64,000 nt of DNA from Dysgonamonadaceae bacterium (GCA_031254645.1 JAIRUA010000028.1:186001-250000), one strand, 5' to 3'. Numbered from the stretch's first letter, positions 1 through 9,518 are shown. Notes: generated by a model from the sequence alone, not told the origin. Numbers and translations are program-made.

Positions 1-1164
1 GTCAGCAGCTTCATAAAAAACAGTATTCGTTTGCGGATCAACTGCCAAAAGATTCGTTACATCGAAATTGCCCGAAGTCAATTGTCGTTGTAACGTGCCC
101 GACATTCCGTAGATATAAATATGACTAAATCCGTCTTTTTCGGACATATAAGTAAATCTATCGCCGAAAAATTGAATCGCATCAAACAATTGAGAATCAA
201 CAAAATATCTATTTTCTTCTCTCAATACCAAACGGGCAATTGCTGTGCGCGGATTCACGAAATACATATCGAAGCGATTTTGATTTCTGTTTAATGTCAT
301 TACTGCCAACTGGTCGGGATCGTTCGTAAATTTGATACGCGGGATATATCCGTCGGCATCAAGTGGCACGTCCATTTTGCGTGTAACACGCGATTCGATG
401 TCGTAAATCATTGTCGTAACGGTTGAGTTTGTTTCGCCCGCTTTCGGATATTTATACCGGTAATAATCAGGATATAACTGTTCGTTAAATGTTTGAAATG
501 AAAACTCTCTCACTTGCGATTCGTCTGTGCGAACAAAAGCCAACAGACGGCTATTGGGCGAAAATTCCATCAGTCGTGTAATCGCAAATTCTTCTTCGTA
601 TACCCAATCGGTTGCGCCATTGATGATGCGATTTAGCTCGCCGTCGGTTGTAATTTGCGATTCGGTGTCGAAATCGAATCTTGCCAACCAAATGTTGTTA
701 TCAGCCACGTATGCCGCCATTCTTCCGTCGGGTGAAAATGTAGGAATCATCTGTTTTTCATTGGTTGTTGAAAGCGGACGCACCAAATTTCGGCGCACAT
801 CGTGGTAATAATAGGTAGCGCGAAACGAGCGACGATAAATCTGTTCGCGATTGCGATAAACCAGCACACGGTTTTCATCATCACTCACCAAAAATCCTTC
901 GAACGTATCGAAAGTAGCACCTCGAGCTGTGCGCGAATTGAAAAGCGTATCTACTGCATTTCCGGTTGCATAGGAGTACTTGACAAGTGCTCTGCGTTCG
1001 GCATCGGGTTGATAAAAATGTAATCCGTCAGCCGATGAAACCATCGGACGAATATCGCGTGCACTGAATTTTCCGTTGACAATATCACGTAAAGTATAGT
1101 TTTGTGCCATTACGCACGACAAAAAACATATAGCCGCTAACGCGGTAAAGAGAATTTTCTTCAT
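1..1164 (-). CDS. Dipeptidyl peptidase IV (S9B) family, N-terminal part, cut by window edge
   Basis: Reading leftward from the ATG at 1162-1164, an open frame runs 388 codons to the window edge without a stop. It begins with a signal peptide (MKKILFTALAAICFLSCVMA) and continues as a beta-propeller-type sequence with the usual DPP IV features: YTLRDIVNGKF near the start, FSPDGRMAAYVADNNIWL, and INGATDWVYEEEFAITRLMEFSPNS, which carries the double-Glu motif that anchors the substrate N-terminus in this family. It is a periplasmic serine exopeptidase that removes X-Pro or X-Ala dipeptides. The catalytic Ser/Asp/His domain lies outside the window. It is transcribed divergently from tcdA. Confidence 0.9.
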   Translation of the reverse strand, partial: MKKILFTALAAICFLSCVMAQNYTLRDIVNGKFSARDIRPMVSSADGLHFYQPDAERRALVKYSYATGNAVDTLFNSRTARGATFDTFEGFLVSDDENRVLVYRNREQIYRRSFRATYYYHDVRRNLVRPLSTTNEKQMIPTFSPDGRMAAYVADNNIWLARFDFDTESQITTDGELNRIINGATDWVYEEEFAITRLMEFSPNSRLLAFVRTDESQVREFSFQTFNEQLYPDYYRYKYPKAGETNSTVTTMIYDIESRVTRKMDVPLDADGYIPRIKFTNDPDQLAVMTLNRNQNRFDMYFVNPRTAIARLVLREENRYFVDSQLFDAIQFFGDRFTYMSEKDGFSHIYIYGMSGTLQRQLTSGNFDVTNLLAVDPQTNTVFYEAAD

Positions 1165-1275
1165 TTTTTAATTGCGAGTTACAAGTTATTAATTACAAGG
1201 TACAAATATACACATTTTCGCGGAAACCGAAAGAGATAAAAGTTCAGAAACCGAAAAAAACTGTAAACTTAGTAT

Positions 1276-1283
1276 TATCTTTG
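1276..1283 (+). promoter_or_regulatory. Sigma-A type -7 element for tcdA
   Basis: TATCTTTG matches the Bacteroidetes -7 consensus TAnnTTTG exactly, 29 bp before the tcdA ATG. Confidence 0.7.
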
Positions 1284-1312
1284 CAACCTCAAACAGACAT
1301 CTTAACTATTTT

Positions 1313-2134
1313 ATGCAAGGAATTTTCAAAAGAACAGAACTTTTATTAGGCGATACGGTAATGGAACAGCTTGCGGCATCGCGTGTTATTATTTTCGGCG
1401 TAGGCGGCGTAGGCAGTTGGTGTGCCGAAAGTCTTGTACGTTCGGGTATTACACAACTAACTATTGTAGATTCAGACCGGATTTGCGTTACCAATGTCAA
1501 TCGTCAATTAATGGCAACGAGCAAAACGGTGGGAAAAGTAAAAGTTGATGTTCTTCGTGATAGATTGCTCGAAATCAATCCCAAAGCAAACATCACAGCA
1601 TTGCAAAAAATCTATTGCGCGGAAACGAAAGACGATTTCGCTATCGAAACTTACGATTATATTATTGATGCTATCGATAGCCTACAAAACAAAGTGCTTC
1701 TCATTCAAGAAGCTACGCGTACATCGGCAACGTTTTTTTCGTCGATGGGCGCAGCACTGAAAATTGATGCCACAAAAATACAGGTTACCGAATTTTGGAA
1801 AGTGAAAGGTTGTACACTCGCTTCCGCTTTGCGTCAACGGTTTCGTAAAATTGCGAAAGAAACCGGTGGCGAAGGGCAACCTGCCAAGAAATTCCTTTGC
1901 ATATTTAGCGAGGAACGATTAGACAATAAAGGCGCAACAATCTCTTGCGGCACAGCGCAATGTCTATGTCCGAGAAGTACATCGGGCGATGGTGATCCAT
2001 CACTTCTCGATCATGAATGGTGTAGTTCAAAAGCACAAATCAATGGAACAGTGGCGCATATAACAGCCATTTTTGGTTTTATGTTGGCAGGATTGGTTGT
2101 GGAAGATATTAATAATGTGCTAATGTGCAAATAA
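1313..2134 (+). CDS. tcdA: tRNA threonylcarbamoyladenosine dehydratase (TcdA/CsdL, ThiF/HesA fold)
   Basis: This 273-residue protein is an E1-like adenylating enzyme. It has the Rossmann nucleotide loop GVGGVGSWCAES at about residues 29-40, then DSDRICVTNVNRQ, the Asp/Arg segment typical of MoeB/ThiF proteins. A Cys cluster (SCGTAQCLCPRS) sits in the C-terminal quarter. TcdA uses ATP to cyclise t6A37 of tRNA to ct6A; the family assignment is strong and the exact activity is inferred. The final codons (NNVLMCK-stop) lie inside the TGTGCTAAT repeat, so the natural C-terminus has probably been replaced by repeat sequence. It is monocistronic and converges on the acyl-CoA ligase gene. Confidence 0.88.
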   Translation: MQGIFKRTELLLGDTVMEQLAASRVIIFGVGGVGSWCAESLVRSGITQLTIVDSDRICVTNVNRQLMATSKTVGKVKVDVLRDRLLEINPKANITALQKIYCAETKDDFAIETYDYIIDAIDSLQNKVLLIQEATRTSATFFSSMGAALKIDATKIQVTEFWKVKGCTLASALRQRFRKIAKETGGEGQPAKKFLCIFSEERLDNKGATISCGTAQCLCPRSTSGDGDPSLLDHEWCSSKAQINGTVAHITAIFGFMLAGLVVEDINNVLMCK

Positions 2135-2212
2135 ATAATGTGCTAATACAAAAGCAATGATTATATCCTGATAATTGCATTAGCACATTATTTATTATTT
2201 ATTAGCACATTA
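2111..2212. repeat. TGTGCTAAT-family intergenic palindrome, copy 1
   Basis: An imperfect inverted repeat made from TGTGCTAAT/ATTAGCACA and AAATAAATAATG words joins the 3' ends of two convergent genes. It overlaps the last codons of tcdA and reaches the stop codon of the ligase gene. Sister copies lie at 20237, 23522 and 30314. It could work as a two-way terminator. Confidence 0.8.
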
Positions 2213-4018
2213 TTCTTTATAAAGTGTATCAATCACATCGGTATATCTTTCAGTGATTACTTTACGGCGCAACTTTAACGTATTCGTCAATTCTCCGTTT
2301 TCCATACTGAATGGGCGGGGAAGAAGCGTGAAACGTTTAATTTTTTCATACGAAGTAAATTGCGCTTGCAGCAACTCTACACGACCGGAAATAAAGTCGT
2401 GAATTTCGTGATTTTCGACCAATTCTTCGATAGACTTGTATGCAATATTCTGTTTCTCGGCGTAAGTTTTCAACGCATCATAATTGGGTACGATAAGTGC
2501 GCTGACAAATTTTCGTTCGTCACCGATAACTGCGACTTGATCAATATATTTATCCTCGCTAATGCGTGTTTCAATCATCTGCGGAGCAATGTATTTTCCG
2601 TTCGAAGTTTTGTACAAGTCTTTGATGCGTTCTGTGAGTATAATTTCTTTGTTGTCAGTCAAATATCCTGAATCTCCGGTGCGAAACCAGCCATCTTCGG
2701 TAAACACATCAGCCGTTTGTTCAGGTTTGTTGTAGTAGCCCGACATTACGGTGGTACCTTTCACTAGAATTTCGTTATTGTCGCCGATTTTCACCTCCAC
2801 TTCGGGCATTATTTCCCCGACTGTTCCTATCTTAAATCCTTTTGCAGGAAAACAACTCACGGTAGCGGTCGTTTCCGATAATCCATATCCGTAAATCAAA
2901 TGCACATCAATGGATTGCATAAATTCATTGATGCTGTCGGACAATGGCGCACCTGCTACCGGAAAAAAGTTGCCACGCTCAATACCTACCACTTTCTTTA
3001 TTAAATAAAAGACGCTGTGTTGATAGAGGAAAAATTTGATACTATTACCTAGAGGCGGACGTTTGCCTGCATTTCTATATTCGAGATTGTGGCGACGACC
3101 ACATTTCACGGCATCGTTAAACAGCCATTTGGTGATACCTGAAGCCGAATCAATTTTTTCACGAACACCGTCATACACTTTTTCCCAAAAACGTGGTACA
3201 TTACTCATCAGTGTAGGACGTACTTGCGGAAGTGTGGTGCGAATTTCGGTTGGATCGCGATTGATGGCAATAGTAATTCCTCTGTGGAGACAATAATATG
3301 TCCACGCTTTTTCGAAAATATGTGTCAATGGAAGGAAACACATCGACGTATCTTTGCTCGACATAGCCGTTTTTAAACGGATATCGTGAATACGAAGTGC
3401 TTGCATATAATTGGCGTGCGTAAGCATCACTCCTTTCGGCTCGCCTGTTGTGCCCGATGTGTAGATGATAGTTGCTAAATCTGTAGCTTTTAATTGTTTT
3501 GACCGGGCGGTTACTTGTGCCAAAGCTTCGGAATTATCGCCCATTGTAATGAAGTTGTCGAAATAGATAGACGTGGTATCTTCAGGATTGAGTACTACTT
3601 TTTTATCGAAAATGATGAGTTTCTGTAAAATAGAACTCTCTTGTTGCACTTTGTAAGCATTATTGTATTGAAACTGTTCGCCCACAAAAATAATTTTAAT
3701 TTGCGCATCATTCACAATATATTGCACTTGTGCCGGCGATGAAGTGGCATACATTGGCGCCATTACCGCTCGGTTGGCGTACGCCGCGAAATCGGTAATC
3801 AGATATTTTTCCATATTTTGCGAATAAATACCGATATTGTCATTCGGCTGAACACCTATTTCCGCCATCGCCTGAGCGGTTTTCATAATTTTGTCGGAGA
3901 AAGTTTTCCACGACATGTCACCCCATTTCCCTTTCGAAAGTTGATGTTTTAGAGCCGTTTTCTTTTTGTATTTTTTCGCTCGCTGATGTATAAGTTCGCC
4001 TAAATGAAAGTATGACAT
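2210..4018 (-). CDS. Long-chain acyl-CoA synthetase (AMP-forming)
   Basis: This 602-residue AMP-binding enzyme activates fatty acids to acyl-CoA through an acyl-adenylate. The ATP loop YTSGTTGEPKG is at about 186-196. Further motifs are YGLSET, GWFRTGD and LTERIKDLYKTSNGKYIAP, which is the hinge and C-terminal Lys region. The length and the KDLYKTSNGKYIAP motif fit the FadD15/long-chain branch rather than acetyl-CoA synthetase. No signal peptide or membrane segment is visible, so it should be cytoplasmic or peripheral. It stands alone between a convergent tcdA and a divergent DUF4294 gene. The chain-length preference cannot be read from the sequence. Confidence 0.92.
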   Translation of the reverse strand: MSYFHLGELIHQRAKKYKKKTALKHQLSKGKWGDMSWKTFSDKIMKTAQAMAEIGVQPNDNIGIYSQNMEKYLITDFAAYANRAVMAPMYATSSPAQVQYIVNDAQIKIIFVGEQFQYNNAYKVQQESSILQKLIIFDKKVVLNPEDTTSIYFDNFITMGDNSEALAQVTARSKQLKATDLATIIYTSGTTGEPKGVMLTHANYMQALRIHDIRLKTAMSSKDTSMCFLPLTHIFEKAWTYYCLHRGITIAINRDPTEIRTTLPQVRPTLMSNVPRFWEKVYDGVREKIDSASGITKWLFNDAVKCGRRHNLEYRNAGKRPPLGNSIKFFLYQHSVFYLIKKVVGIERGNFFPVAGAPLSDSINEFMQSIDVHLIYGYGLSETTATVSCFPAKGFKIGTVGEIMPEVEVKIGDNNEILVKGTTVMSGYYNKPEQTADVFTEDGWFRTGDSGYLTDNKEIILTERIKDLYKTSNGKYIAPQMIETRISEDKYIDQVAVIGDERKFVSALIVPNYDALKTYAEKQNIAYKSIEELVENHEIHDFISGRVELLQAQFTSYEKIKRFTLLPRPFSMENGELTNTLKLRRKVITERYTDVIDTLYKE

Positions 4019-4222
4019 AATAATTGTATATTTTAAAGTTTGATTACCTAAAAGCTTTTCGAACTCAAAGTTACGTTTATTTCTTGTAAATCTCTCATAA
4101 TTGGTCTGTTTTTTTCTTATTTCGTGTCGTTTTTTATTCCTGCTTTCTTAACATTCTGTAAAGCAGTACAGCTATTAACGATACTTAACTGCTTTTTTAA
4201 CAAGCAAATAAAACAATGACAT

Positions 4223-4230
4223 TACCTTTG
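4223..4230 (+). promoter_or_regulatory. -7 element for the DUF4294 gene and its conserved leader
   Basis: TACCTTTG matches TAnnTTTG. It ends six bases before ATGAAACGAGCA, so the transcript should begin almost exactly at the conserved leader element. Confidence 0.7.
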
Positions 4231-4236
4231 TGTCGT

Positions 4237-4316
4237 ATGAAACGAGCACTTAAATCATTCACACAAATATGAAACGATTTAAACGAGTTCCATACACCAT
4301 AAGAAAGAGATGAAAA
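4237..4316 (+). ncRNA. Conserved leader/sRNA element, copy C (5' UTR of DUF4294 gene)
   Basis: The roughly 80 bp between promoter and gene open with ATGAAACGAGCAC and close with CGAGTTCCATACACCATAAG. The same opening and closing blocks occur at 15471-15541 and 50911-50985 on the other strand. A short frame MKRALKSFTQI starts at the first base. This may be a leader RNA, a leader peptide or both. No known family could be assigned by eye. Confidence 0.5.
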
Positions 4317-4322
4317 AATCAT

Positions 4323-4949
4323 ATGAAATTTGTACTACACATATTATTAGCGCTTCTTTTTGTACTTTTGTCTTTTCAGGCAAAAGCGCAAGAGACCGAT
4401 GCGGACGTAGAACAACGGAGAACCATTTATTTACTTCCCAATGTTTATCCTGCTGTCATCATCGGAACAGATACGGTAGCTACGATATGGCTTCGGGAAT
4501 TCACTAAATTTGCACCGCTTCAATTTAGAAATGCGCAAGAACAAATGGCTTATGACCGTTTGGTACGCGATGTGAAACGAACACTTCCTTTCGCCAAAAG
4601 GATAGCCCAAATAATGATTGAAACCTATGAATATATTGAAACTTTGCCCGATGACCGAGCACGTCAACGTCATTTGAATCAAATGGATAGACATCTCAGG
4701 CAAGAATATACACCACAAATGCGACAATTGACTCGTTCGCAAGGTCAATTGTTAATGGTTTTGATAGATAGGGAAACAAATTCTTCTTCATTTCACATCA
4801 TTGAAGCTACAATGGGAAGGGTACAAGCTCTTGCTGCCAACACAATAGCGAGATTATGGGGTAATAATCTGCGTACTCGATACGATCCCTATGGAGAACA
4901 TCGAATGGTAGAAAGAGTTGCGATAATGGTGGAGCAGGGACTCTTATAA
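4323..4949 (+). CDS. DUF4294 domain protein, exported
   Basis: This 208-residue protein has a signal peptide (MKFVLHILLALLFVLLSFQAKA) followed by the DUF4294 pattern: YLLPNVYPAVIIGTDTVATIWLREF, a YDRLVRDVKRTLPFAK helix, and a C-terminal RTRYDPYGEHRMVERV. The family is Bacteroidota-specific and of unknown function. I place the start at 4323 because that frame gives the signal peptide; an ATG 13 bases upstream opens a different, short frame. The gene follows the conserved leader element and precedes a SulP transporter, from which it is separated by a palindromic spacer. The function remains unknown. Confidence 0.85.
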   Translation: MKFVLHILLALLFVLLSFQAKAQETDADVEQRRTIYLLPNVYPAVIIGTDTVATIWLREFTKFAPLQFRNAQEQMAYDRLVRDVKRTLPFAKRIAQIMIETYEYIETLPDDRARQRHLNQMDRHLRQEYTPQMRQLTRSQGQLLMVLIDRETNSSSFHIIEATMGRVQALAANTIARLWGNNLRTRYDPYGEHRMVERVAIMVEQGLL

Positions 4950-5031
4950 GTTTAAAGATTTAAAAGTTTAAGGTTTAAAAGGAAATAGACGAAGCCTTAA
5001 ACTTTAAACCTTAAATTTTTAAACTTCAAAT
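4950..5031. repeat. TTTAAA-word intergenic palindrome
   Basis: The DUF4294 gene is followed at once by AAGTTTAAAGATTTAAAAG and, after a short spacer with GACGAAG, by the opposite word run CCTTAAACTTTAAACC. The pair can fold into a long AT-rich hairpin and may end transcription before the SulP promoter. Confidence 0.65.
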
Positions 5032-5040
5032 CGTTTTTTG

Positions 5041-5048
5041 TATCTTTG
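5041..5048 (+). promoter_or_regulatory. -7 element for the SulP gene
   Basis: TATCTTTG, an exact TAnnTTTG match, lies 17 bp before the ATG at 5066. Confidence 0.7.
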
Positions 5049-5065
5049 CGCAAATATAATATACA

Positions 5066-6856
5066 ATGTTCCAACAAAAATTTCTCAACGATTTTCAACC
5101 TGCCATTTTTCAAACCCTAAAGGGTTATAATAAAGAACGTTTTTTGTCGGATTTGTTTGCCGGAATTATTGTTGGTGTCGTTGCCCTTCCGTTGGCAATT
5201 GCGTTTGGTATCGCATCGGGAGTAACGCCCGAAAGGGGAATGATTACTGCCATTGTTGCCGGATTTACTGTTTCGTTTCTTGGCGGAAGCAATGTGCAGA
5301 TTAGCGGACCCACGGGAGCATTGGTTGTTATTGTGGTAGGAATTGTGCATCAATTTGGTGTAGAAGGACTTGCCATTGCCACCGTGCTTGCCGGCATAAT
5401 GCTCATTGCAATGGGGGTGCTGAAGCTTGGAAATGTTATCAAATTTATACCTTATCCCATTGTTGCCGGATTTACTGCCGGTATCGCTTTGAATATTTTT
5501 ACGCAACAAATTAGGGATTTTTTCGGGCTGCAATTTTTACAAACACCGTCGGCAATGTTTGAGCGATGGGCTGCCTATTCAGAAAATTTTGGCTCGGAAG
5601 TAGAACGAACGCCTCCATCTGCTTTTCTTGAAAGATTAGCGCTTATTTTCGAAAGTTTTCATACAATCAGTTGGTTGGCAACTGCTATCGGTGTTGCAAG
5701 TATTGTTGTCATCTATTTAACACCGAAAATTACAAAAAGGATTCCCGGCTCATTTATCGCCATTATCGTGATAACGCCGATTGTCTATTTTATGCGTTAT
5801 TATTGGGGAGTTGAAGGCATCGAAACCATTGGCGATAGATTTGAGATAAGTACTCAATTGCCAAAAATTACTTCTGTTGGTATTACACTTGAAAGCATTC
5901 GTATTCTGTTGCCTTCGGCGTTTACCATTGCAATGCTGTGCGCGATTCAATCATTGCTCACTGCCACTGTTGCCGATGGTGTTATCGGGTACAAACACAA
6001 CTCCAATATGGAATTGGTGGCGCAAGGTACGGCAAATATAATTTCGCCGTTTTTTGGCGGAATCCCTTCTACAGGCGCCATTGCGCGTACTTTGGCAAAT
6101 GTGAATAATGGCGGACGAACGCCCGTTGCGGGAATGGTACACGCTGTTTTCTTGCTATTGATTTTCTTGTTTTTTGGTGGATTAACGCGACATATTCCGA
6201 TGGCTTGTTTGGCGGGGATCCTCATCGTGATAGCGATAAATATGAGCGAGTGGCGTATGTTTTTGCCGTTGATGAAACAGTCGAAAACATCGTTTATGGT
6301 GCTGCTGACCACATTTTTATTGACACTTATCGTCAATTTGACCGTTGCCGTAGGCATAGGAATGCTGATTGCCGTTATTTCGTTTTTGAAACGAATGTCT
6401 GAAACAACGCAAGTTTCCGTTACGTGTGATAAAATTGACCTTTCGAAAGAAGCAGAATATTGTTCGAGTAATCTCGAAAATGAAGTGTTGCGCTTACCTA
6501 AAGGTGTAGAAGTATATGAAATTGAGGGACCGCTTTTCTTTGGCGCAGCCAATAAATTTGACGATGTAATGCGCGGTTGGCTGAAAGGATTGAACATAAA
6601 ACCGAATGTACGTATTATTCGTATGCGAAAAGTACCGTTTATCGATTCTACCGGAATAAAAAATTTAGAAACACTTTGTAGGAATTCGAAGAAAGATAAA
6701 ATTTATGTAATTCTTTCGGGTGTGAATAATGATGTTCGTGCGAGTTTGGAGAAATCGGAAGTTCCGAGTATTGTGGGCGAAGAAAATATTTGTGCGAATA
6801 TTCATTTGGCGGTGAATAGGGCGGTGGAGTTGAATGAGGAGATTTTGAAGAAATAG
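5066..6856 (+). CDS. SulP family inorganic anion transporter with STAS domain
   Basis: This 596-residue inner-membrane protein belongs to the SLC26/SulP family. The N-terminal two thirds hold about 12-14 membrane segments with the family signature (FLSDLFAGIIVGVVALPLAIAF, QISGPTGA, GGIPSTGAIART). The last roughly 120 residues form a STAS domain (FIDSTGIKNLE) of the anti-sigma-antagonist fold. Members move sulfate, bicarbonate or related anions. No sulfate-assimilation genes or carbonic anhydrase are adjacent, so the substrate is undetermined. It has its own promoter and is followed after 3 bp by the YgiQ gene, so the two are probably co-transcribed. Confidence 0.92.
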   Translation: MFQQKFLNDFQPAIFQTLKGYNKERFLSDLFAGIIVGVVALPLAIAFGIASGVTPERGMITAIVAGFTVSFLGGSNVQISGPTGALVVIVVGIVHQFGVEGLAIATVLAGIMLIAMGVLKLGNVIKFIPYPIVAGFTAGIALNIFTQQIRDFFGLQFLQTPSAMFERWAAYSENFGSEVERTPPSAFLERLALIFESFHTISWLATAIGVASIVVIYLTPKITKRIPGSFIAIIVITPIVYFMRYYWGVEGIETIGDRFEISTQLPKITSVGITLESIRILLPSAFTIAMLCAIQSLLTATVADGVIGYKHNSNMELVAQGTANIISPFFGGIPSTGAIARTLANVNNGGRTPVAGMVHAVFLLLIFLFFGGLTRHIPMACLAGILIVIAINMSEWRMFLPLMKQSKTSFMVLLTTFLLTLIVNLTVAVGIGMLIAVISFLKRMSETTQVSVTCDKIDLSKEAEYCSSNLENEVLRLPKGVEVYEIEGPLFFGAANKFDDVMRGWLKGLNIKPNVRIIRMRKVPFIDSTGIKNLETLCRNSKKDKIYVILSGVNNDVRASLEKSEVPSIVGEENICANIHLAVNRAVELNEEILKK

Positions 6857-6859
6857 ATT

Positions 6860-8689
6860 ATGCAAAAATCAAATCTTACATCTTTCCTCCCTACTACCAA
6901 AAAAGAAATCGACTTCCTCAACTGGGGTTATGTGGACGTCATTCTTTTCTCCGGTGATGCCTATATTGACCACCCATCATTCGGTACGGCAGTCATCGGG
7001 CGTACATTAGAAAAAGAAGGATTGCGAGTTGCCATTGTGCCACAACCAAACTGGCGTGATGATTTGCGTGATTTCAAAAAATTAGGCACACCTCGACTGT
7101 TTTTTGCTGTAACTGCAGGTGTGATGGATTCGATGATAAACCATTACACTGCCAACAAACGCTTACGTTCAAACGATGCGTATACGCCCGACGGCAGAGC
7201 CGATATGCGTCCCGACAGAGCCGTAACGGTTTACTCGCAAATTCTGAAAGAGTTGTATCCCGATGTTCCGCTCGTTATCGGCGGTGTAGAAGCATCGCTT
7301 AGGCGAGTTACGCATTACGATTATTGGAACGACAAACTTCACAAAACCATTCTTGCCGACACAAAAGCCGATTTATTGATTTATGGAATGGGCGAACTAC
7401 CTTTAATTCAGCTTGTAAAAGAGCTGCGCGAAGGGAAACAAATTGCTGATATTCACACCATCCCGCAAATTGCGTTTTTAACACCGAAAAACAGTATTCC
7501 CGAAAATCCGTTTAACGAAGAAATTCGACTTTTTTCGCACGAAGACTGTGTCAAAGACAAATTGAAACAAGCAAAAAATTTCCGCCTCGTAGAAGAACAA
7601 TCAAACCGATTGAACGCTGCGCGAATTTTGCAAGATGTGGACGACAAAACATTAGTCATAAATCCCTCATTTCCACCGATGAGCGAAACGGAAATCGACG
7701 CTTCGTTCGACCTGCCCTACACCCGATTGCCGCATCCAAAATACAAAGGCAAACATATTCCAGCGTATGAAATGATTAAATTTTCCGTCAATTTGCATCG
7801 TGGTTGTTTCGGTGGTTGCGTATTTTGTACCATTTCGGCGCATCAAGGGAAATTTATCGCTTCGCGCAGCAAAAAATCAATTCTCGAAGAAGTAAAAAAG
7901 ATTACGGAAATGCCCGATTTCAAGGGATATATCAGCGATTTGGGCGGTCCGTCGGCAAATATGTATCGAATGAAGGGAAAGGATTTGAGTGTTTGCTCAA
8001 CCTGTAAAAAACCATCGTGCATATTTCCGAAAATTTGTGCAAATTTGAATGCGAATCACGCTGATTTATTGGATATTTATCATTCAGTGAGCGCATTACC
8101 CGGCATCAAGAAATCATTTATCGGAAGCGGTGTTCGTTACGATATGCTGCTGCACACTTCCGGCGATTCCAACGTTGACGCTTCTACACGAAAATATACG
8201 CAAGAATTGATTCAAAATCACGTATCGGGCAGACTCAAAGTTGCTCCCGAACACACATCGCACAACGTGTTGAGTGTGATGCGAAAAGCCTCTTTCAAGC
8301 AATTTCTTCGATTCAAACGTCTGTTTGATGAAATCAACCAAAAATACAATCTTAATCAGCAACTTATTCCTTATTTCATCTCATCACACCCCGGATGTAC
8401 CGAAGAAGATATGGCGGAACTTGCCGCCACCACCAAAGATTTGAATTTCAAACTTGAGCAAGTGCAGGACTTTACCCCTTCGCCAATGACTTTGGCTACC
8501 GAAATCTACTACACAAGTTACCACCCTTACACGCTCGAACGTGTATACACCGCAAAAACCAAAGAACAAAAAACGGCGCAACGACAATTTTTCTTTTGGC
8601 ACGATAATGCAAATAAACGTGCGATTATCAATGAATTGAAAAAAATGAGACGATTGGATTTGTTGAAAAAATTATATCCAAAGGGTTAA
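6860..8689 (+). CDS. YgiQ family (UPF0313) radical SAM protein
   Basis: This 609-residue protein carries the radical SAM cluster motif CFGGCVFC (Cys316, Cys320, Cys323), which binds a 4Fe-4S centre and S-adenosylmethionine. The N-terminus (FLPTTKKEIDFLNWGYVDVILFSGDAYIDHP) and C-terminus (SPMTLATEIYYTSYHPY) are diagnostic of YgiQ. A second Cys group (CSTCKKPSCIFPKIC) could hold an auxiliary cluster. The biochemical role of the family is not settled. The start three bases after the SulP stop implies translational coupling, but no functional link to anion transport is known. Confidence 0.93.
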   Translation: MQKSNLTSFLPTTKKEIDFLNWGYVDVILFSGDAYIDHPSFGTAVIGRTLEKEGLRVAIVPQPNWRDDLRDFKKLGTPRLFFAVTAGVMDSMINHYTANKRLRSNDAYTPDGRADMRPDRAVTVYSQILKELYPDVPLVIGGVEASLRRVTHYDYWNDKLHKTILADTKADLLIYGMGELPLIQLVKELREGKQIADIHTIPQIAFLTPKNSIPENPFNEEIRLFSHEDCVKDKLKQAKNFRLVEEQSNRLNAARILQDVDDKTLVINPSFPPMSETEIDASFDLPYTRLPHPKYKGKHIPAYEMIKFSVNLHRGCFGGCVFCTISAHQGKFIASRSKKSILEEVKKITEMPDFKGYISDLGGPSANMYRMKGKDLSVCSTCKKPSCIFPKICANLNANHADLLDIYHSVSALPGIKKSFIGSGVRYDMLLHTSGDSNVDASTRKYTQELIQNHVSGRLKVAPEHTSHNVLSVMRKASFKQFLRFKRLFDEINQKYNLNQQLIPYFISSHPGCTEEDMAELAATTKDLNFKLEQVQDFTPSPMTLATEIYYTSYHPYTLERVYTAKTKEQKTAQRQFFFWHDNANKRAIINELKKMRRLDLLKKLYPKG

Positions 8690-8783
8690 GTAAGGTTAAA
8701 CCCGAAAAGTATTTTATTTTTCGCGCAACGTTTTTTCTCTTTTTCCATCTTACAAATACAAACAAAGCAAAAAAGCTATTTGT

Positions 8784-9518
8784 ATGAAGAGAAATTTACT
8801 TATTATTACACTTATTTTGGGTACAGCACTTGTGTTTTTGCCTTCGTGTGATAACTCGGGATATTCGCTCAATAAATTTCGAGTTGATATAGCCACAGTT
8901 ACTCCTGTGGGGCAAAACTCTTATTCCCTGTTGCTTGACAACGGCAAGAGTTTATGGTCTGCCGCTTCTGATGTGCGATATGTGCCGCGAGAAAATCAGC
9001 GCGTGTTTGTGAATTATACACTTTTATCGGACGCATACGGCGATTTTGACCATCTTATTAGGGTGAATGATATTTGGAATATTTTAACAAAACAAGCTAT
9101 TGAACTTACTGCTGCAAATGCCGATGGCATCGGAAACGACCCCATAAGAGTCAATCAAATGTGGGCAGGCGGCGATTTTTTAAATATTTCATTTATGTTC
9201 AATTGGGGTGGTACTCGTCCTCACATGCTCAATTTAGTGAATAATACCACAGTTGAACATCCCGAATCAGATGTTATCAACTTAGAATTCAGACATAATG
9301 CTTACGGAAGTACAGCTACGCGTGCTTGGGAGGGATTTGTTTGTTTCGACTTACGACCATTTCAGATAGAAGGACAAAACGAAGTGAAATTTGCCATTAA
9401 AGTAAACGAGCCTTCGGGCGAAAGAACCGTAGAGGTGATATATCGATATAATCGAACAGTATCGGAAGTGATTGCCGATATGCCGATTCCTGTTATCACA
9501 TCAAACGAATATTATTAA
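8784..9518 (+). CDS. NigD-like lipoprotein
   Basis: This 244-residue predicted lipoprotein has a signal peptide ending in a lipobox around FLPSC (Cys at about 22), so it should be lipid-anchored in the envelope. The rest is beta-rich, with an N-terminal OB-like part (RVDIATVTPVGQNSYSLLLDNG) and a C-terminal sandwich (FMFNWGG..HMLNLV), as in the NigD-like family of Bacteroidales. NigD was named from a Prevotella bacteriocin operon, but most relatives are unlinked to bacteriocins and of unknown role. No bacteriocin genes are adjacent here. A clear rho-independent terminator follows. Confidence 0.85.
   Translation: MKRNLLIITLILGTALVFLPSCDNSGYSLNKFRVDIATVTPVGQNSYSLLLDNGKSLWSAASDVRYVPRENQRVFVNYTLLSDAYGDFDHLIRVNDIWNILTKQAIELTAANADGIGNDPIRVNQMWAGGDFLNISFMFNWGGTRPHMLNLVNNTTVEHPESDVINLEFRHNAYGSTATRAWEGFVCFDLRPFQIEGQNEVKFAIKVNEPSGERTVEVIYRYNRTVSEVIADMPIPVITSNEYY

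Noticed and set aside
527..1023. Two plus-strand open frames opposite the DPP IV gene
   Set aside because: They lie wholly inside a strong minus-strand coding frame with signal peptide and family motifs, and encode no recognisable protein.
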